Shown here one piece after another: positions 17,024 through 25,346 of a DNA stretch of 64,000 nt. Made by a program: the position numbers and the translations under genes. The notes under the pieces were generated by a model. It ran no database searches, was not told where the DNA came from, and worked only from the letters and a program-made list of their open reading frames with translations. Source of the DNA: Pseudomonadota bacterium (GTDB lineage Bacteria; Pseudomonadota; Gammaproteobacteria; Burkholderiales; Burkholderiaceae_E); assembly GCA_023389055.1 (NCBI GenBank), contig JAEWFA010000012.1, forward strand, positions 26,687 to 90,686, given 5' to 3'. Within the stretch, counting starts at the first letter, position 1. Each line of letters begins with the position of its first letter.

Positions 17024-18400
17024 TCAGTGCAGCGCAGGGTGCGCGCGGCCTTCGCCCGCGGAAGGAAGGCCGCCGCCGGCGCGGCCTTGCTCGTCGGCGT
17101 CGTCCTGCTCGTCCGCGTCGCCTTGCTCGTCCGCGCCGCCGTGCTCGTCCACGCGATCGGCTCCGTCGCGCGGCGCGACCTCGCGCTGTCGATCATCCGG
17201 CCTCACGCCGATCGTCTTCAATCGCGGTTCGTGCGCCGGCAGCCAGGTAGCCCACTTCGGAAACCGGCGCAGCACGTGGAAGACGACGAAGGTCGGTACG
17301 AACCGCCACAATCCGGAGTTGCGCGCGATTCCCGGCTCCATCGCCTTGCAGTGTTCGGCCATCAGGCGCTCGAGCCGCTCGCGCAACTCGACGGCGAACG
17401 CCCGATCGCGCAGCATCAGGTTCGCCTCCAGGTTCAGCGACAGGCTCAGCGGATCGAGGTTGCTCGAACCGACCGTCGCCCATTCGTCGTCCACGACGGC
17501 GACCTTGCCATGCAGCGGTCGCTCGCAGTACTCGTGGATGCGCACGCCGGCACGAAGCAGGTGTTCGTACAGCATCCGTGCGGCGATGCGTACGATGGGC
17601 ATGTCCGGCTCGCCCTGCAGGATCAGCTCGACGCGAACGCCCCGCCGCGCTGCGCGGCGCATGTCGCGCAGCAGCCGGTAGCCGGGAAAGAAATACGCGT
17701 TGGCCAGGCAGACGTACGATCGCGCGGCGCGAAAAGCGATCCGGTACTGGTGTTCGATGTCGTTGCGGTGCGCGAGGTTGTCGCGAACGATGAAAGCGGC
17801 GAGCACGCCGCCGTCCCCGGACCGGCTGCCCTGCGACTCGCGGCGCCGCTCGAGCCATTCGCCGAGCGCCTCGCGCAGCGTGCGTCGCCGCTCGCGCGGC
17901 AGCACGCGCAGCGCGAAACGGTGGATCGTTTCCACGATCGGACCACGCACCTCGACGGCGTAGTCCTGCTTGGCCATCGGACCGAAGTCGGCGAGATGAT
18001 CCGCGGAGAAGTTGATACCGCCGACGAAGGCGACCTCGGCGTCGACGACGACGATCTTGCGGTGCATGCGCCGGAACAGGTTGCGACGTAAACCGAAGAT
18101 CTTCGGCTTCGGATCGAACAGATGAACGCGGGCGCCGACCTCGGTGATCGCCGACAGGAAAGCGGGCGTCAGGTCCGACGAGCCATATCCGTCGACGGTC
18201 AGGTCGATCTGCACGCCGCGGCGGCCTGCTTCGATCAACACGCGTCGCAGTTCGTTTCCGACCTTGTCCTCGAAGAGGATGAAGGTTTCGATCAGCACCT
18301 GCCGCCGCGCGCCGGCGATCGCCTCGAGGACGCGCGGGTAGTACTGCTCGCCGTTCTCCAGCAGGCGCGCCTCGTTGCCGCCGATCCAGCGCGCCTTCAC
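17024..18400 (-). CDS. clsB: Cardiolipin synthase B
   Basis: A 458-residue phospholipase-D-type enzyme that joins lipid headgroups to make cardiolipin at the inner membrane. Both HKD motifs are intact: MHRKIVVVD with His113/Lys115/Asp120, and LHGKVAVVDD with His297/Lys299/Asp304. The start is GTG 18400, overlapping the upstream stop as GTGA. The last 45 residues are an unusual acidic tail built from three near-identical six-residue units (GGADEQ, GDADEQ, DDADEQ). The gene pair with the EEP-family gene upstream matches ybhP-clsB of E. coli. Confidence 0.92.
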   Translation of the reverse strand: MKARWIGGNEARLLENGEQYYPRVLEAIAGARRQVLIETFILFEDKVGNELRRVLIEAGRRGVQIDLTVDGYGSSDLTPAFLSAITEVGARVHLFDPKPKIFGLRRNLFRRMHRKIVVVDAEVAFVGGINFSADHLADFGPMAKQDYAVEVRGPIVETIHRFALRVLPRERRRTLREALGEWLERRRESQGSRSGDGGVLAAFIVRDNLAHRNDIEHQYRIAFRAARSYVCLANAYFFPGYRLLRDMRRAARRGVRVELILQGEPDMPIVRIAARMLYEHLLRAGVRIHEYCERPLHGKVAVVDDEWATVGSSNLDPLSLSLNLEANLMLRDRAFAVELRERLERLMAEHCKAMEPGIARNSGLWRFVPTFVVFHVLRRFPKWATWLPAHEPRLKTIGVRPDDRQREVAPRDGADRVDEHGGADEQGDADEQDDADEQGRAGGGLPSAGEGRAHPALH

Positions 18401-19203
18401 AGCACGAACTCCGCAGCCAGCGGCGCATGATCGGACAGCCGTGACCACGGCCGGGGCCGCAGCAACACCGGCCGCGCGTGCGGTGCGTTGCGAACGTAGA
18501 TCCGGTCGAGTTTCAGGACCGGCCAGCGGGCGGGAAAGGTACGCGCGGCGGACCCCGTCGCCTGTACGAACACCTCGGCAAGCCCCGAGCATCGTCGCAG
18601 CCGGGCGTGCGCCCGCAGGCGCCAGTCGTTGAAGTCTCCGGCCACGATCAGCGGCGCGCTCGCCGGCGTTCTCTCGTCGATCTGCTGGCACAAGCGCTCG
18701 ATCTGCCAGCGCCGCTGCGCCTCGTTCAATCCGAGGTGCACGCAGATCGCGTGCACCGGCACCGACCGTCCCGGTATCTGCAGCACGCAATGCAGCAGGC
18801 CGCGCCTTTCGCGCCCGTTCACCGAGACATCGCGGTTCTCGAAACTGACGATCGGGAACTTGGACAGCACGGCGTTTCCGTGATGCCCGCCACGATGGAC
18901 CGCGTTCTTGCCGTAGGCGTACTGCGGCCAGATCGAGTCTGCGAGGAATTCGTACTGCGACGCCGGAAACTGGTCGCGCCGATGGCCGGCCGGCACCGTT
19001 GCCGCGCCGAGGACCTCCTGCAGGAACACGATGTCCGCAGAGACCGCGCGAACGGCCTCGCGCAGCTCGTGCAGCACGAAGCGACGATTGAAGGCGGTGA
19101 AACCCTTGTGCGTGTTCACGGTCAGCACCCGAACCCGTAACGGCGCCTCCGAAGGATCTGCCGAGGCCGCCGCTGCGTGCTCCCTGCGTTCACCCGTCGC
19201 CAT
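18397..19203 (-). CDS. Endonuclease/exonuclease/phosphatase family protein (YbhP-like)
   Basis: A 268-residue EEP-fold protein. Metal and catalytic positions are all present: FLQEV near 60, VAGDFNDW near 190, LDRIYV near 236 and SDHAPLAAEF at the end. These folds cleave phosphodiester or phosphomonoester bonds in nucleic acids, lipids or inositols. There is no signal peptide. Its place directly before clsB matches YbhP of E. coli and suggests a lipid- or envelope-linked role rather than DNA repair, but the substrate is not known. Confidence 0.87.
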   Translation of the reverse strand: MATGERREHAAAASADPSEAPLRVRVLTVNTHKGFTAFNRRFVLHELREAVRAVSADIVFLQEVLGAATVPAGHRRDQFPASQYEFLADSIWPQYAYGKNAVHRGGHHGNAVLSKFPIVSFENRDVSVNGRERRGLLHCVLQIPGRSVPVHAICVHLGLNEAQRRWQIERLCQQIDERTPASAPLIVAGDFNDWRLRAHARLRRCSGLAEVFVQATGSAARTFPARWPVLKLDRIYVRNAPHARPVLLRPRPWSRLSDHAPLAAEFVL

Positions 19204-19204
19204 T

Positions 19205-19390
19205 TCAGCGCGGCGGAGGCTGCTGCGGAGGAATCTGCGGATCCGGTTCGGGCGCCGGATCCGGCTCCACCGGCGACGGCTGCGGGTCGGTCACCGGCGC
19301 CGGGTCGCCCAAGGGTTGCGGCACAGGATCGCCGATCGGGCCGAGCGGTCCGTCGGGCGTCTGGGGGTCGGGCCGCGGAACGGTGATCAT
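19205..19390 (-). CDS. Small proline-rich protein, 61 residues
   Basis: The gene starts with ATG at 19390, overlapping the upstream stop as ATGA, and ends one base before the EEP-family start codon. The product is almost entirely Pro, Asp, Gln and Gly, with PDPQ/PEPDP-type motifs and a final PQQPPPR. No domain, signal peptide or membrane segment is visible. The start/stop overlap and close packing on both sides support real translation. I do not recognise a family; such tails can be linkers or adhesion-like segments. It could also be a compositional artefact. Confidence 0.55.
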   Translation of the reverse strand: MITVPRPDPQTPDGPLGPIGDPVPQPLGDPAPVTDPQPSPVEPDPAPEPDPQIPPQQPPPR

Positions 19391-20133
19391 GCAACGCGGA
19401 CCCGGAGTCGGTTGTCGATCTCCTTCACGCCCCAGGCCCCGTCGGCGATGTCCTCGATCGCGTACCGGCTGAAACGGTCGGGCACCTCGCCCTCGAGCCT
19501 CACGCGTCCGTCGTCGACGTGCACGTCGACGCGACTCAGGTCGATCCACGTCTGATCGCTCAAGCGCTCGCAGATGTCGTCGCGCAGCCGATCGTCCGAG
19601 CGCACATAGCCCTTCGGGCCGCGGCGCTCGGCCCCGCCGCGTCCGTAACGCGCGAGGCCGGCCGTTCCGCTCGGAGTGGCCGCGCCGACGACGTTTCCGT
19701 ATAGCCGGCTGCCGTACGCGCCGCGCCGCCACAGGTCGTCGCGGTCCTCGGGGTCCCACGAACGCGTCTCGTCGAAGTGTGCCAGCCGGCGCGCATCGCG
19801 CCGGCCGGATTCGTCGGCGTACTGCGCCCCGCCGGGATAGTGATAGCCACGACCGGTGAAGCGCGTATCCAGTTCGCGTTGACCGTGTCGTGCGTCGTCG
19901 CGCGGCCCGGCCTGCATCGTGCCGCCCGGGTAGCGATCGTCGTAGTCCGTGCGGTACTCGTCGTATCGCGGCTCCTCGTGACGCAGGTAGCGCCGGGGAA
20001 CCGCCTCGCCGGTTCGGGGATCGTGCATCGTTTCCTCGAACGCGCGTCCGCGATCCCGCTCGAAGTCGTGCGCGTCCCGGTTCGGGCGCGTGTCTCGCAC
20101 CGTTTGGGGATCGTTCGTTCTCGGGCCTTGCAT
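19387..20133 (-). CDS. BON-domain protein
   Basis: A 248-residue hydrophilic protein. The last 70 residues are one BON domain (DDICERLSDQTWIDLSRVDV, then GRVRLEGEVPDRF and VDNRL-like end). The first 170 are disordered, rich in Arg, Asp, Tyr and Gly. The start is the ATG at 20133, with GGAGG six bases upstream; an earlier ATG at 20163 lacks one. There is no signal peptide, unlike OsmY, so it is probably cytoplasmic. BON domains bind membranes or other proteins and are common in osmotic and general stress sets. It begins the long minus-strand run reaching to 11510. Confidence 0.85.
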   Translation of the reverse strand: MQGPRTNDPQTVRDTRPNRDAHDFERDRGRAFEETMHDPRTGEAVPRRYLRHEEPRYDEYRTDYDDRYPGGTMQAGPRDDARHGQRELDTRFTGRGYHYPGGAQYADESGRRDARRLAHFDETRSWDPEDRDDLWRRGAYGSRLYGNVVGAATPSGTAGLARYGRGGAERRGPKGYVRSDDRLRDDICERLSDQTWIDLSRVDVHVDDGRVRLEGEVPDRFSRYAIEDIADGAWGVKEIDNRLRVRVA

Positions 20134-20324
20134 CTGCCACCTCCGGTTGACTGCCTTCGCCATCGACGACGGCGGACGCAAGCGGCGTGCCTTCGGCAAG
20201 CGTGTCGGCAAATCCGGCGCAATGGGGCGCGGCCGGCACACCGGGCCCGGGCACCGGGGTTGCTACATCCTTCCGCTCGGGCGCAGCGAGAACATCAATC
20301 GACGCCCGCAATCCGGAGGAGCCT

Positions 20325-20363
20325 GTGTCCCTGGTGCCCTGCGCCGTACCGAAGCGCGGCTGA
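20325..20363 (+). other. Upstream mini-ORF in frame with egtB
   Basis: A GTG at 20325 has a near-ideal ribosome site (GGAGG at 20315-20319, five bases away). It reads twelve codons (MSLVPCAVPKRG) to a TGA at 20361-20363. The egtB ATG follows after one codon, in the same frame. Either this is a leader peptide that feeds ribosomes to egtB by reinitiation, or the true egtB start is this GTG and the TGA is a mutation or sequencing error. Confidence 0.5.
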
Positions 20364-20366
20364 TCG

Positions 20367-21776
20367 ATGGGTCGACGCCCGTCTGCATTCGATCGCCGGT
20401 TGCCGATTGCCGGCGACGCCGCATTGCGGCTGCGTTTTCTCGAGACTCGCGGCACGACCGCGCAGCTGTCGGAGGGGCTTTCCGACGCCGACGCCACCGT
20501 CCAGTCGATGCGCGATGCGAGCCCGGCGAAATGGCACCTCGCGCACACCACCTGGTACTTCGAGGCTTTCGTGCTGACGCCCCACGACGGAGCCTACCGG
20601 CCGTTCGACCCGCGTTTCGCCTATCTGTTCAATTCGTATTACGAGACGCTGGGCGAGCGCCACCCGCGTCCGCAGCGCGGAATGCTCACGCGACCCGACC
20701 TCGACCGCGTTCGGCAGTACCGCGCTCATGTGGACGAAGCGATCGAGTCGCTGCTCGCGCGCCTGCACGAATTGCCCGACGAGAAAAGGCAAGCCGTTCG
20801 CTGGCTGGTGGAACTCGGCGTGCAGCACGAGCAGCAGCACCAGGAACTGCTGCTCACCGATCTGCTGCATCTGTTCTCGCTCAATCCGCTCGCCCCCGTG
20901 TATCGGGAGACACCGACGCACGCGCGCGCGCAGCAATTCGCCGACGCAACACCCGTCGCACGCGCAACGCCCCTGCGTTTCGTCGAGTTCGCCGGCGGGC
21001 GCGTGCGCGTCGGCTACGACGGCGGCGCCTTTGCCTACGACTGCGAAGGCCCGGCGCACGACGTGCTGCTCAGGCCGTTCGCGCTGGCCAGCCGCCCCGT
21101 CTCGAACGGCGAATGGCTCGCTTTCGTCGACGCGGGCGGCTATCGTGATCCGCTGCTGTGGCTGTCGGACGGCTGGGACCGCGTTCGCGAGGAACGCTGG
21201 GAAGCTCCGCTGTATTGGCGCCGCGGCGGCAACGGCTGGAATACGATGAGCCTTCACGGAGAGCGGAATCTCGATCTGCTCGCGCCGGTCGCGCACGTCA
21301 GTTATTACGAGGCCGATGCTTTCGCGCGCTGGTCGGGCAAGCGACTCCCGACCGAATTCGAATGGGAGACTGCGGCGCGCGGCATCCTTCGCGACGGGGC
21401 CCGGACAAAATTTCCCGCAGCGAGGGACGACGTGCAGGCCGCAGATCTCGTCGAACAGGGGCCGGTCAGCGCAGGTCATTTCGCCGACGATGCCTGCCTC
21501 CTGCCGACGCCGGCGAACGGCGCGAGCGGGTTGCAGCAGTTGTTCGGCGACGTCTGGGAATGGACTTCGAGTTCGTTCTCGCCCTATCCGGGCTTCCGGG
21601 CCGCACCGGGAGCAGCCGGCGAATACAACGGCAAGTTCATGTGCGGCCAGTACGTGCTGCGCGGAGGCTCGTGCGCCACCCCCCGGGGGCACGTGCGCGC
21701 CACGTACCGCAACTTCTTTCCACCTTCCGCACGCTGGCAGTTCTCCGGCGTGCGCCTCGCCGAGGATCGTTCATGA
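20367..21776 (+). CDS. egtB: Ergothioneine biosynthesis protein EgtB
   Basis: A 469-residue non-haem iron sulfoxide synthase that joins a thiol donor to trimethylhistidine. The N-terminal DinB-like domain has KWHLAHTTWYFE near 55-66 and the iron site QHEQQHQE (His154, His158, Glu160). The C-terminal FGE-sulfatase domain has GDVWEWTSSSF near 395 and VLRGGSCATPRGHVR near 430. The start at ATG 20367 has no good ribosome site of its own; a strong one belongs to an in-frame GTG 42 bases upstream that is closed by a TGA. It overlaps egtD by ATGA. No egtA or egtE is nearby. Confidence 0.93.
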   Translation: MGRRPSAFDRRLPIAGDAALRLRFLETRGTTAQLSEGLSDADATVQSMRDASPAKWHLAHTTWYFEAFVLTPHDGAYRPFDPRFAYLFNSYYETLGERHPRPQRGMLTRPDLDRVRQYRAHVDEAIESLLARLHELPDEKRQAVRWLVELGVQHEQQHQELLLTDLLHLFSLNPLAPVYRETPTHARAQQFADATPVARATPLRFVEFAGGRVRVGYDGGAFAYDCEGPAHDVLLRPFALASRPVSNGEWLAFVDAGGYRDPLLWLSDGWDRVREERWEAPLYWRRGGNGWNTMSLHGERNLDLLAPVAHVSYYEADAFARWSGKRLPTEFEWETAARGILRDGARTKFPAARDDVQAADLVEQGPVSAGHFADDACLLPTPANGASGLQQLFGDVWEWTSSSFSPYPGFRAAPGAAGEYNGKFMCGQYVLRGGSCATPRGHVRATYRNFFPPSARWQFSGVRLAEDRS

Positions 21777-22879
21777 CCACGCAGCATCTCCGCAGCTCTT
21801 CCCCCGGCGCCGAGCCCCGTCCCCCCCGGCCGCTGCTGCGTCCGCCGGCGGAGCGCGACCGTGCCGACCGCGCACCGGCCGGCCGGCTCGACGCGCGCCC
21901 GTCGCGCGAACCGCGGGCGGAAATCACCGGATGGACGAGCTACGACCCGCGCCTGGCAGCCGACGTGCTCGCCGGCCTCTCGCAGCCGCACAAATCGATT
22001 CCGTCGACCTGGCTGTACGACCAGCGCGGGTCGCAGCTGTTCGAGGCGATCACCGAACTGCCGGAGTATTACGCCACGCGCAGCGAGATCTCGCTGCTGC
22101 GCAACTGCGCCAGCCTCATCGCAGAGGAGATCGGACCCGATGCAACGATGATCGAGATCGGCAGCGGCTCGAGTCGCAAGACGCCGCTGCTGCTCGGCGC
22201 GATGCAGCGCCCGTACGCCTACGTCCCGGTCGACATCTCCGGGGCGTTCCTGATGCACTCGGCGGCGCTGCTGCGCGGGCGCTTTCCCGATGTGCGCATC
22301 ATGCCGGTCGTCGGCGACTTCAAGAGGCCGGTGCAGTTGCCGCACGCGCTGCGTTTCGCGCCGGCGCGCGGTCGACGAATCGTCTTCTTTCCGGGCTCGA
22401 CGATCGGCAATCTGACCCCCGACGAAGCGATCGCCTGCCTCGCGCGGCTGGCGAACCTGTGCGGGCCGAACGGCCTCGTCGTTCTCGGCGTGGACCAGAA
22501 CCAGAACGAGGAGACGCTGCTTCCGGCGTACAACGACGCCGCCGGCGTCACCGCTGCGTTCAACCTGAACCTGCTCGAGCGGATCAACCGGGAACTGGGC
22601 GGCACCTTCGACGTGGGCGCCTTCCGCCACGAAGCGCGCTGGGACCGCGAGCAGCGTCGCATCGAGATGCACCTGGTGAGCGTTCGAGAGCAGTCGGCCG
22701 AGGTGCTGCGCCAGCCCTTCGGGTTCGCCCGGGGCGAGACGATCCACACCGAGAACTCCTACAAATACGATCGCGACGCCGTCGAAGCGATGGCTGCGCG
22801 CGCGAAGTTGCGCCGCCTGGCCGGCTGGACCGACGAGCGGGGTCGCTTCGCGATGCACGTGCTGGCGCCGCACGCCTGA
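21773..22879 (+). CDS. egtD: L-histidine N(alpha)-methyltransferase EgtD
   Basis: A 368-residue SAM methyltransferase that makes hercynine, the first step of ergothioneine synthesis. IEIGSGSSRKTPLLL near 127-140 is the SAM loop, YVPVDISGAFL near 155 and FFPGSTIGNLTPDEA near 205 are family signatures, and FNLNLLERINRELGG lies near 264. The first 50 residues are an Arg/Pro-rich extension beyond the usual N-terminus. The start ATG overlaps the egtB stop (ATGA), so both enzymes are made from one message. A strong hairpin follows the stop. Confidence 0.95.
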   Translation: MTTQHLRSSSPGAEPRPPRPLLRPPAERDRADRAPAGRLDARPSREPRAEITGWTSYDPRLAADVLAGLSQPHKSIPSTWLYDQRGSQLFEAITELPEYYATRSEISLLRNCASLIAEEIGPDATMIEIGSGSSRKTPLLLGAMQRPYAYVPVDISGAFLMHSAALLRGRFPDVRIMPVVGDFKRPVQLPHALRFAPARGRRIVFFPGSTIGNLTPDEAIACLARLANLCGPNGLVVLGVDQNQNEETLLPAYNDAAGVTAAFNLNLLERINRELGGTFDVGAFRHEARWDREQRRIEMHLVSVREQSAEVLRQPFGFARGETIHTENSYKYDRDAVEAMAARAKLRRLAGWTDERGRFAMHVLAPHA

Positions 22880-22897
22880 TCGCCTCGTCGTCGACGC

Positions 22898-22923
22898 GCG
22901 GCGGGCGCGGCGGCGCCCGCCGC
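22898..22923. terminator. Bidirectional hairpin terminator candidate
   Basis: A perfect 11-bp stem, GCGGCGGGCGC and GCGCCCGCCGC, with a 4-base loop (GGCG) lies between the convergent stops of egtD (22879) and the YihY gene (22925). There is no T-run, as usual in such GC-rich genomes. It is placed to block read-through in both directions. Confidence 0.6.
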
Positions 22924-22924
22924 G

Positions 22925-23824
22925 TCAACCGAGCGGCCGTCCAGGGTCGTCGTCGAACGACGCCGGCTGCTCGACGTGCAGTTCGCGACGCAGGTTCGCG
23001 GTGATCTCGGCACCGAACAGGAACACGGCCGACGAGAAATACAGCCACATCAGCAGCACCGCCAGCGCACCGGCGGCGCCGAACGCGCTCGCGGTTCCGG
23101 CACGCGACAGGTACAGGCCGAACAGGTTCTTGCCGACGCTGAAGAGCACCGCCGCCGTGAAGGCGCCGATCGCGACGTTGCGCCACTGCAGTCTCGGCGC
23201 CGGCAGGAACTTCAGCAACGCCGCGAAGGCCACCGTCAATGCGAGCAGCATCGTGACGCGCTGGACGAGCGAGATCCAGCGGCGCGTACCGACGTCGCCG
23301 AGCACGTCGCTCACCACGAAGGAGACCGCGGCGTCGAGCACGAGAAGCACGACGACGAGGAATCCGATGCCGACGACCAGCCCGAACGACGTGAGCCGTA
23401 CGCGAAGCATCGTCAGCCACGCCTTCTGCGACGGCGTCTGGTTCCATATGACGTTCAGCGACTGGTTCAGCTGCGCGAAGGTCGCCGATGCGCCTACCGC
23501 CACTCCGGCGGCCGAAATCCACGTGCTCGGCCCGCCCTGGCCGGATTTCCACGCGCTCGAGAGCATCGCCTGGACGACGCGCGCGCCGTCCTCGCCGACG
23601 AGGCTGCCGATCTCGCCGATGAGCCTGCCCTGCGCGGCTTCCAACCCCACGAAGTAGCCCGCGACGGCGATGACGATGACGAGCATGGGCGCCAACGAGA
23701 ACGCCGCGTAGAACGCGAGTGCCGCGGCCATCGTGGGACAACGGTCGCGGCTGAAACCGGCAAGCGCGCCGGTGATCGAGCGAACGAAGCTCGAATGCCA
23801 CAGGCGCTCGAGCGAGGGCGGCAT
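22925..23824 (-). CDS. YihY/BrkB-family inner-membrane protein
   Basis: A 299-residue membrane protein with six predicted helices. DRCPTMAAALAFYAAFSLAPMLVIVIAVAG near 25-55 is the family hallmark, followed by a helical stretch and YFSSAVFLFGAEITANL near 260. YihY proteins were once misnamed ribonuclease BN; their function is not established, though links to envelope integrity are reported. The start overlaps the stop of the upstream 83-residue gene by one base, so the two are co-translated. Confidence 0.9.
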   Translation of the reverse strand: MPPSLERLWHSSFVRSITGALAGFSRDRCPTMAAALAFYAAFSLAPMLVIVIAVAGYFVGLEAAQGRLIGEIGSLVGEDGARVVQAMLSSAWKSGQGGPSTWISAAGVAVGASATFAQLNQSLNVIWNQTPSQKAWLTMLRVRLTSFGLVVGIGFLVVVLLVLDAAVSFVVSDVLGDVGTRRWISLVQRVTMLLALTVAFAALLKFLPAPRLQWRNVAIGAFTAAVLFSVGKNLFGLYLSRAGTASAFGAAGALAVLLMWLYFSSAVFLFGAEITANLRRELHVEQPASFDDDPGRPLG

Positions 23825-24075
23825 CAGCCTTCGGGCGGTTGCGCGCGGTGCTTCGCCTTGTCGTTCAGGATCCGGTTTTCGGGCTTCTCGTAGCCGTGGA
23901 TGCCACGGCGGTCGGTGTCCTGTTGCCCTTCCTCGACGTCTCGGTACGCTTTCTCGATGACCTCGTTCGGCGCGCCCTGCTGGCTGTCGCTCGATTGATC
24001 GCGTTCATGGGGCATCCGGGGGATCGACTGCTCGATGCCCTCGACGTCCGCGACGTCCTTCTTCGATCTGTTCAT
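23824..24075 (-). CDS. Small hydrophilic protein of unknown function, 83 residues
   Basis: I do not recognise this protein. It is highly charged (NRSKKDVADVEG at the start, then EKAYRDVEEGQQDTDRRGIHGYEKPENR) with no hydrophobic segment, so probably soluble and partly disordered. ATG 24075 is chosen because GGAGG lies nine bases upstream; a longer frame upstream has no such site. It overlaps the YihY start codon by one base. Small acidic-basic proteins of this kind often sit in general stress clusters next to YihY, DUF3309 and BON genes, as here. Confidence 0.65.
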   Translation of the reverse strand: MNRSKKDVADVEGIEQSIPRMPHERDQSSDSQQGAPNEVIEKAYRDVEEGQQDTDRRGIHGYEKPENRILNDKAKHRAQPPEG

Positions 24076-24212
24076 CGCACGAAACCTCCGGTTCTCGGGC
24101 CGCAGGCGCAACACGGGTGCCCGGTCGATGGCCGCGCCCGACAGCGAGGGCACGCCGATTGCATCGCCGGGCACGCCCGTGCGCGCCGCGCACTCATCCA
24201 ATCGAGGTCTGC

Positions 24213-24371
24213 ATGGCACTGTCGACGATCCTGTTGATCGTACTCGTCCTTCTGCTGATCGGCGCGATTCCCAGTTGGCCCTACAGCCAGGGCTGGGGTT
24301 ACGGTCCCAGCGGGATACTGGGCGTCATCCTCGTCGTGGTGGTGGTGCTTGCGCTGATGGGCCGCCTGTAG
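24213..24371 (+). CDS. DUF3309-family small membrane protein
   Basis: A 52-residue protein made of two hydrophobic stretches (LSTILLIVLVLLLIGAIP and ILGVILVVVVVLALMG) around a short WPYSQGWGYGPSG loop, the exact pattern of the DUF3309 family. GAGG lies about six bases before ATG 24213. The function is unknown; such genes are frequent in stress-related clusters of proteobacteria. It is divergent from the 83-residue gene and followed by a long imperfect hairpin. Confidence 0.85.
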   Translation: MALSTILLIVLVLLLIGAIPSWPYSQGWGYGPSGILGVILVVVVVLALMGRL

Positions 24372-24383
24372 AGACTGGCGGAA

Positions 24384-24447
24384 GGTTTGCGGCGACGATG
24401 CGCGGCCGGCACGCCGTCCATGCGTGCAGCATCGGTCGCCGCAAGCC
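24384..24447 (+). terminator. Long imperfect hairpin after the DUF3309 gene
   Basis: The left arm (24384-24401, GGTTTGCGGCGACGATGC) pairs with the right arm (24429-24447, GCATCGGTCGCCGCAAGCC) with one bulge and one mismatch, around a 27-base loop. It starts 12 bases after the DUF3309 stop and ends before the DUF2189 gene. It is probably a terminator or attenuator. Confidence 0.5.
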
Positions 24448-24535
24448 GCGAGGCGACGTACGATAGCGGTGTGTGTCCGCAGAGGCACGGCCGTCGGAAT
24501 TTTGCCCCGAGGCCGAAGCAAGAGAGGAGACGAAG

Positions 24536-25330
24536 GTGCCCGACGTCGAATCGGTACCCGCACGCGCCGCATACGACGAGCTTCGGGCCGGCACGCACCC
24601 CCCGCTGCCGGCGCTGGCAGCCTTCGACTGGCTGAAGGCAGGGTGGCACGATTTCCGCGCAACGGGCTATCGAGCGGCGTTCTACGGCGCTGTCTTCGCC
24701 GCCATGGGGTGGGCGATCGGCTTCGTCTACGAGACCCGATGGCAGCTGACGATGGGGCTGACCGCAGGCTTCTTCCTGCTCGGACCGTTCGTCTGCGCCG
24801 GAATTCACGAGCTTTCGCGCCAGCACGAACGCGGCGAGCCGCCCGATCTGTTGCGATCGTTGTCATGCTGGCGCCGGGCGCCGGGGTCCATCGGCTTCTT
24901 CGCCGCGATGCTCACCTTCCTGATGATCGTCTGGGCGCGGGTGTCGGTCGTGCTCTTCGCACTCAGTTCGACTACCGAGTTCCCGACCATGCGCGGCATG
25001 CTCGCGCAGATCGCGTCAGCGTCGAACTTCGAGTTCCTCGCGCTGTGGAGCGCAGTGGGTTTCGTGTTCGCTTCGCTGGTCTTCGCGATCTCGATCGTCT
25101 CGATGCCGATGATGCTCGATCGCGGCAGCGACACGATGGTCGCCGTGTTCACCAGCGTGCGGGCCCTGGCGGCAAACCCCGCCGCGGCGTACGGTTGGGC
25201 AGCGGCGATCGTCTTTCTGATCGGCGCCAGCCTCGTCCTGTGGCTGGGGCTGCTCGTGATCACCGCGCCGTTGGTCGGCCACGCCACCTGGCACGCCTAC
25301 CGCGCGCTCGTACCGCCGGCATCCGGATGA
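24536..25330 (+). CDS. DUF2189-family membrane protein
   Basis: A 264-residue protein with about six membrane helices. WLKAGWHDFRA near 35 and LGPFVCAGIHELSRQHERGEPPDL near 85 match the DUF2189 pattern, and the C-terminal ITAPLVGHATWHAYRALV is also typical. GTG 24536 is chosen because GGAG lies six bases before it; an upstream GTG at 24473 gives a longer N-terminus without such a site. The function is unknown. It is followed after 16 bases by the serine-protease gene and may belong to the same transcript as the MoxR set. Confidence 0.8.
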   Translation: MPDVESVPARAAYDELRAGTHPPLPALAAFDWLKAGWHDFRATGYRAAFYGAVFAAMGWAIGFVYETRWQLTMGLTAGFFLLGPFVCAGIHELSRQHERGEPPDLLRSLSCWRRAPGSIGFFAAMLTFLMIVWARVSVVLFALSSTTEFPTMRGMLAQIASASNFEFLALWSAVGFVFASLVFAISIVSMPMMLDRGSDTMVAVFTSVRALAANPAAAYGWAAAIVFLIGASLVLWLGLLVITAPLVGHATWHAYRALVPPASG

Positions 25331-25346
25331 CCGCACGGAGGACCGC

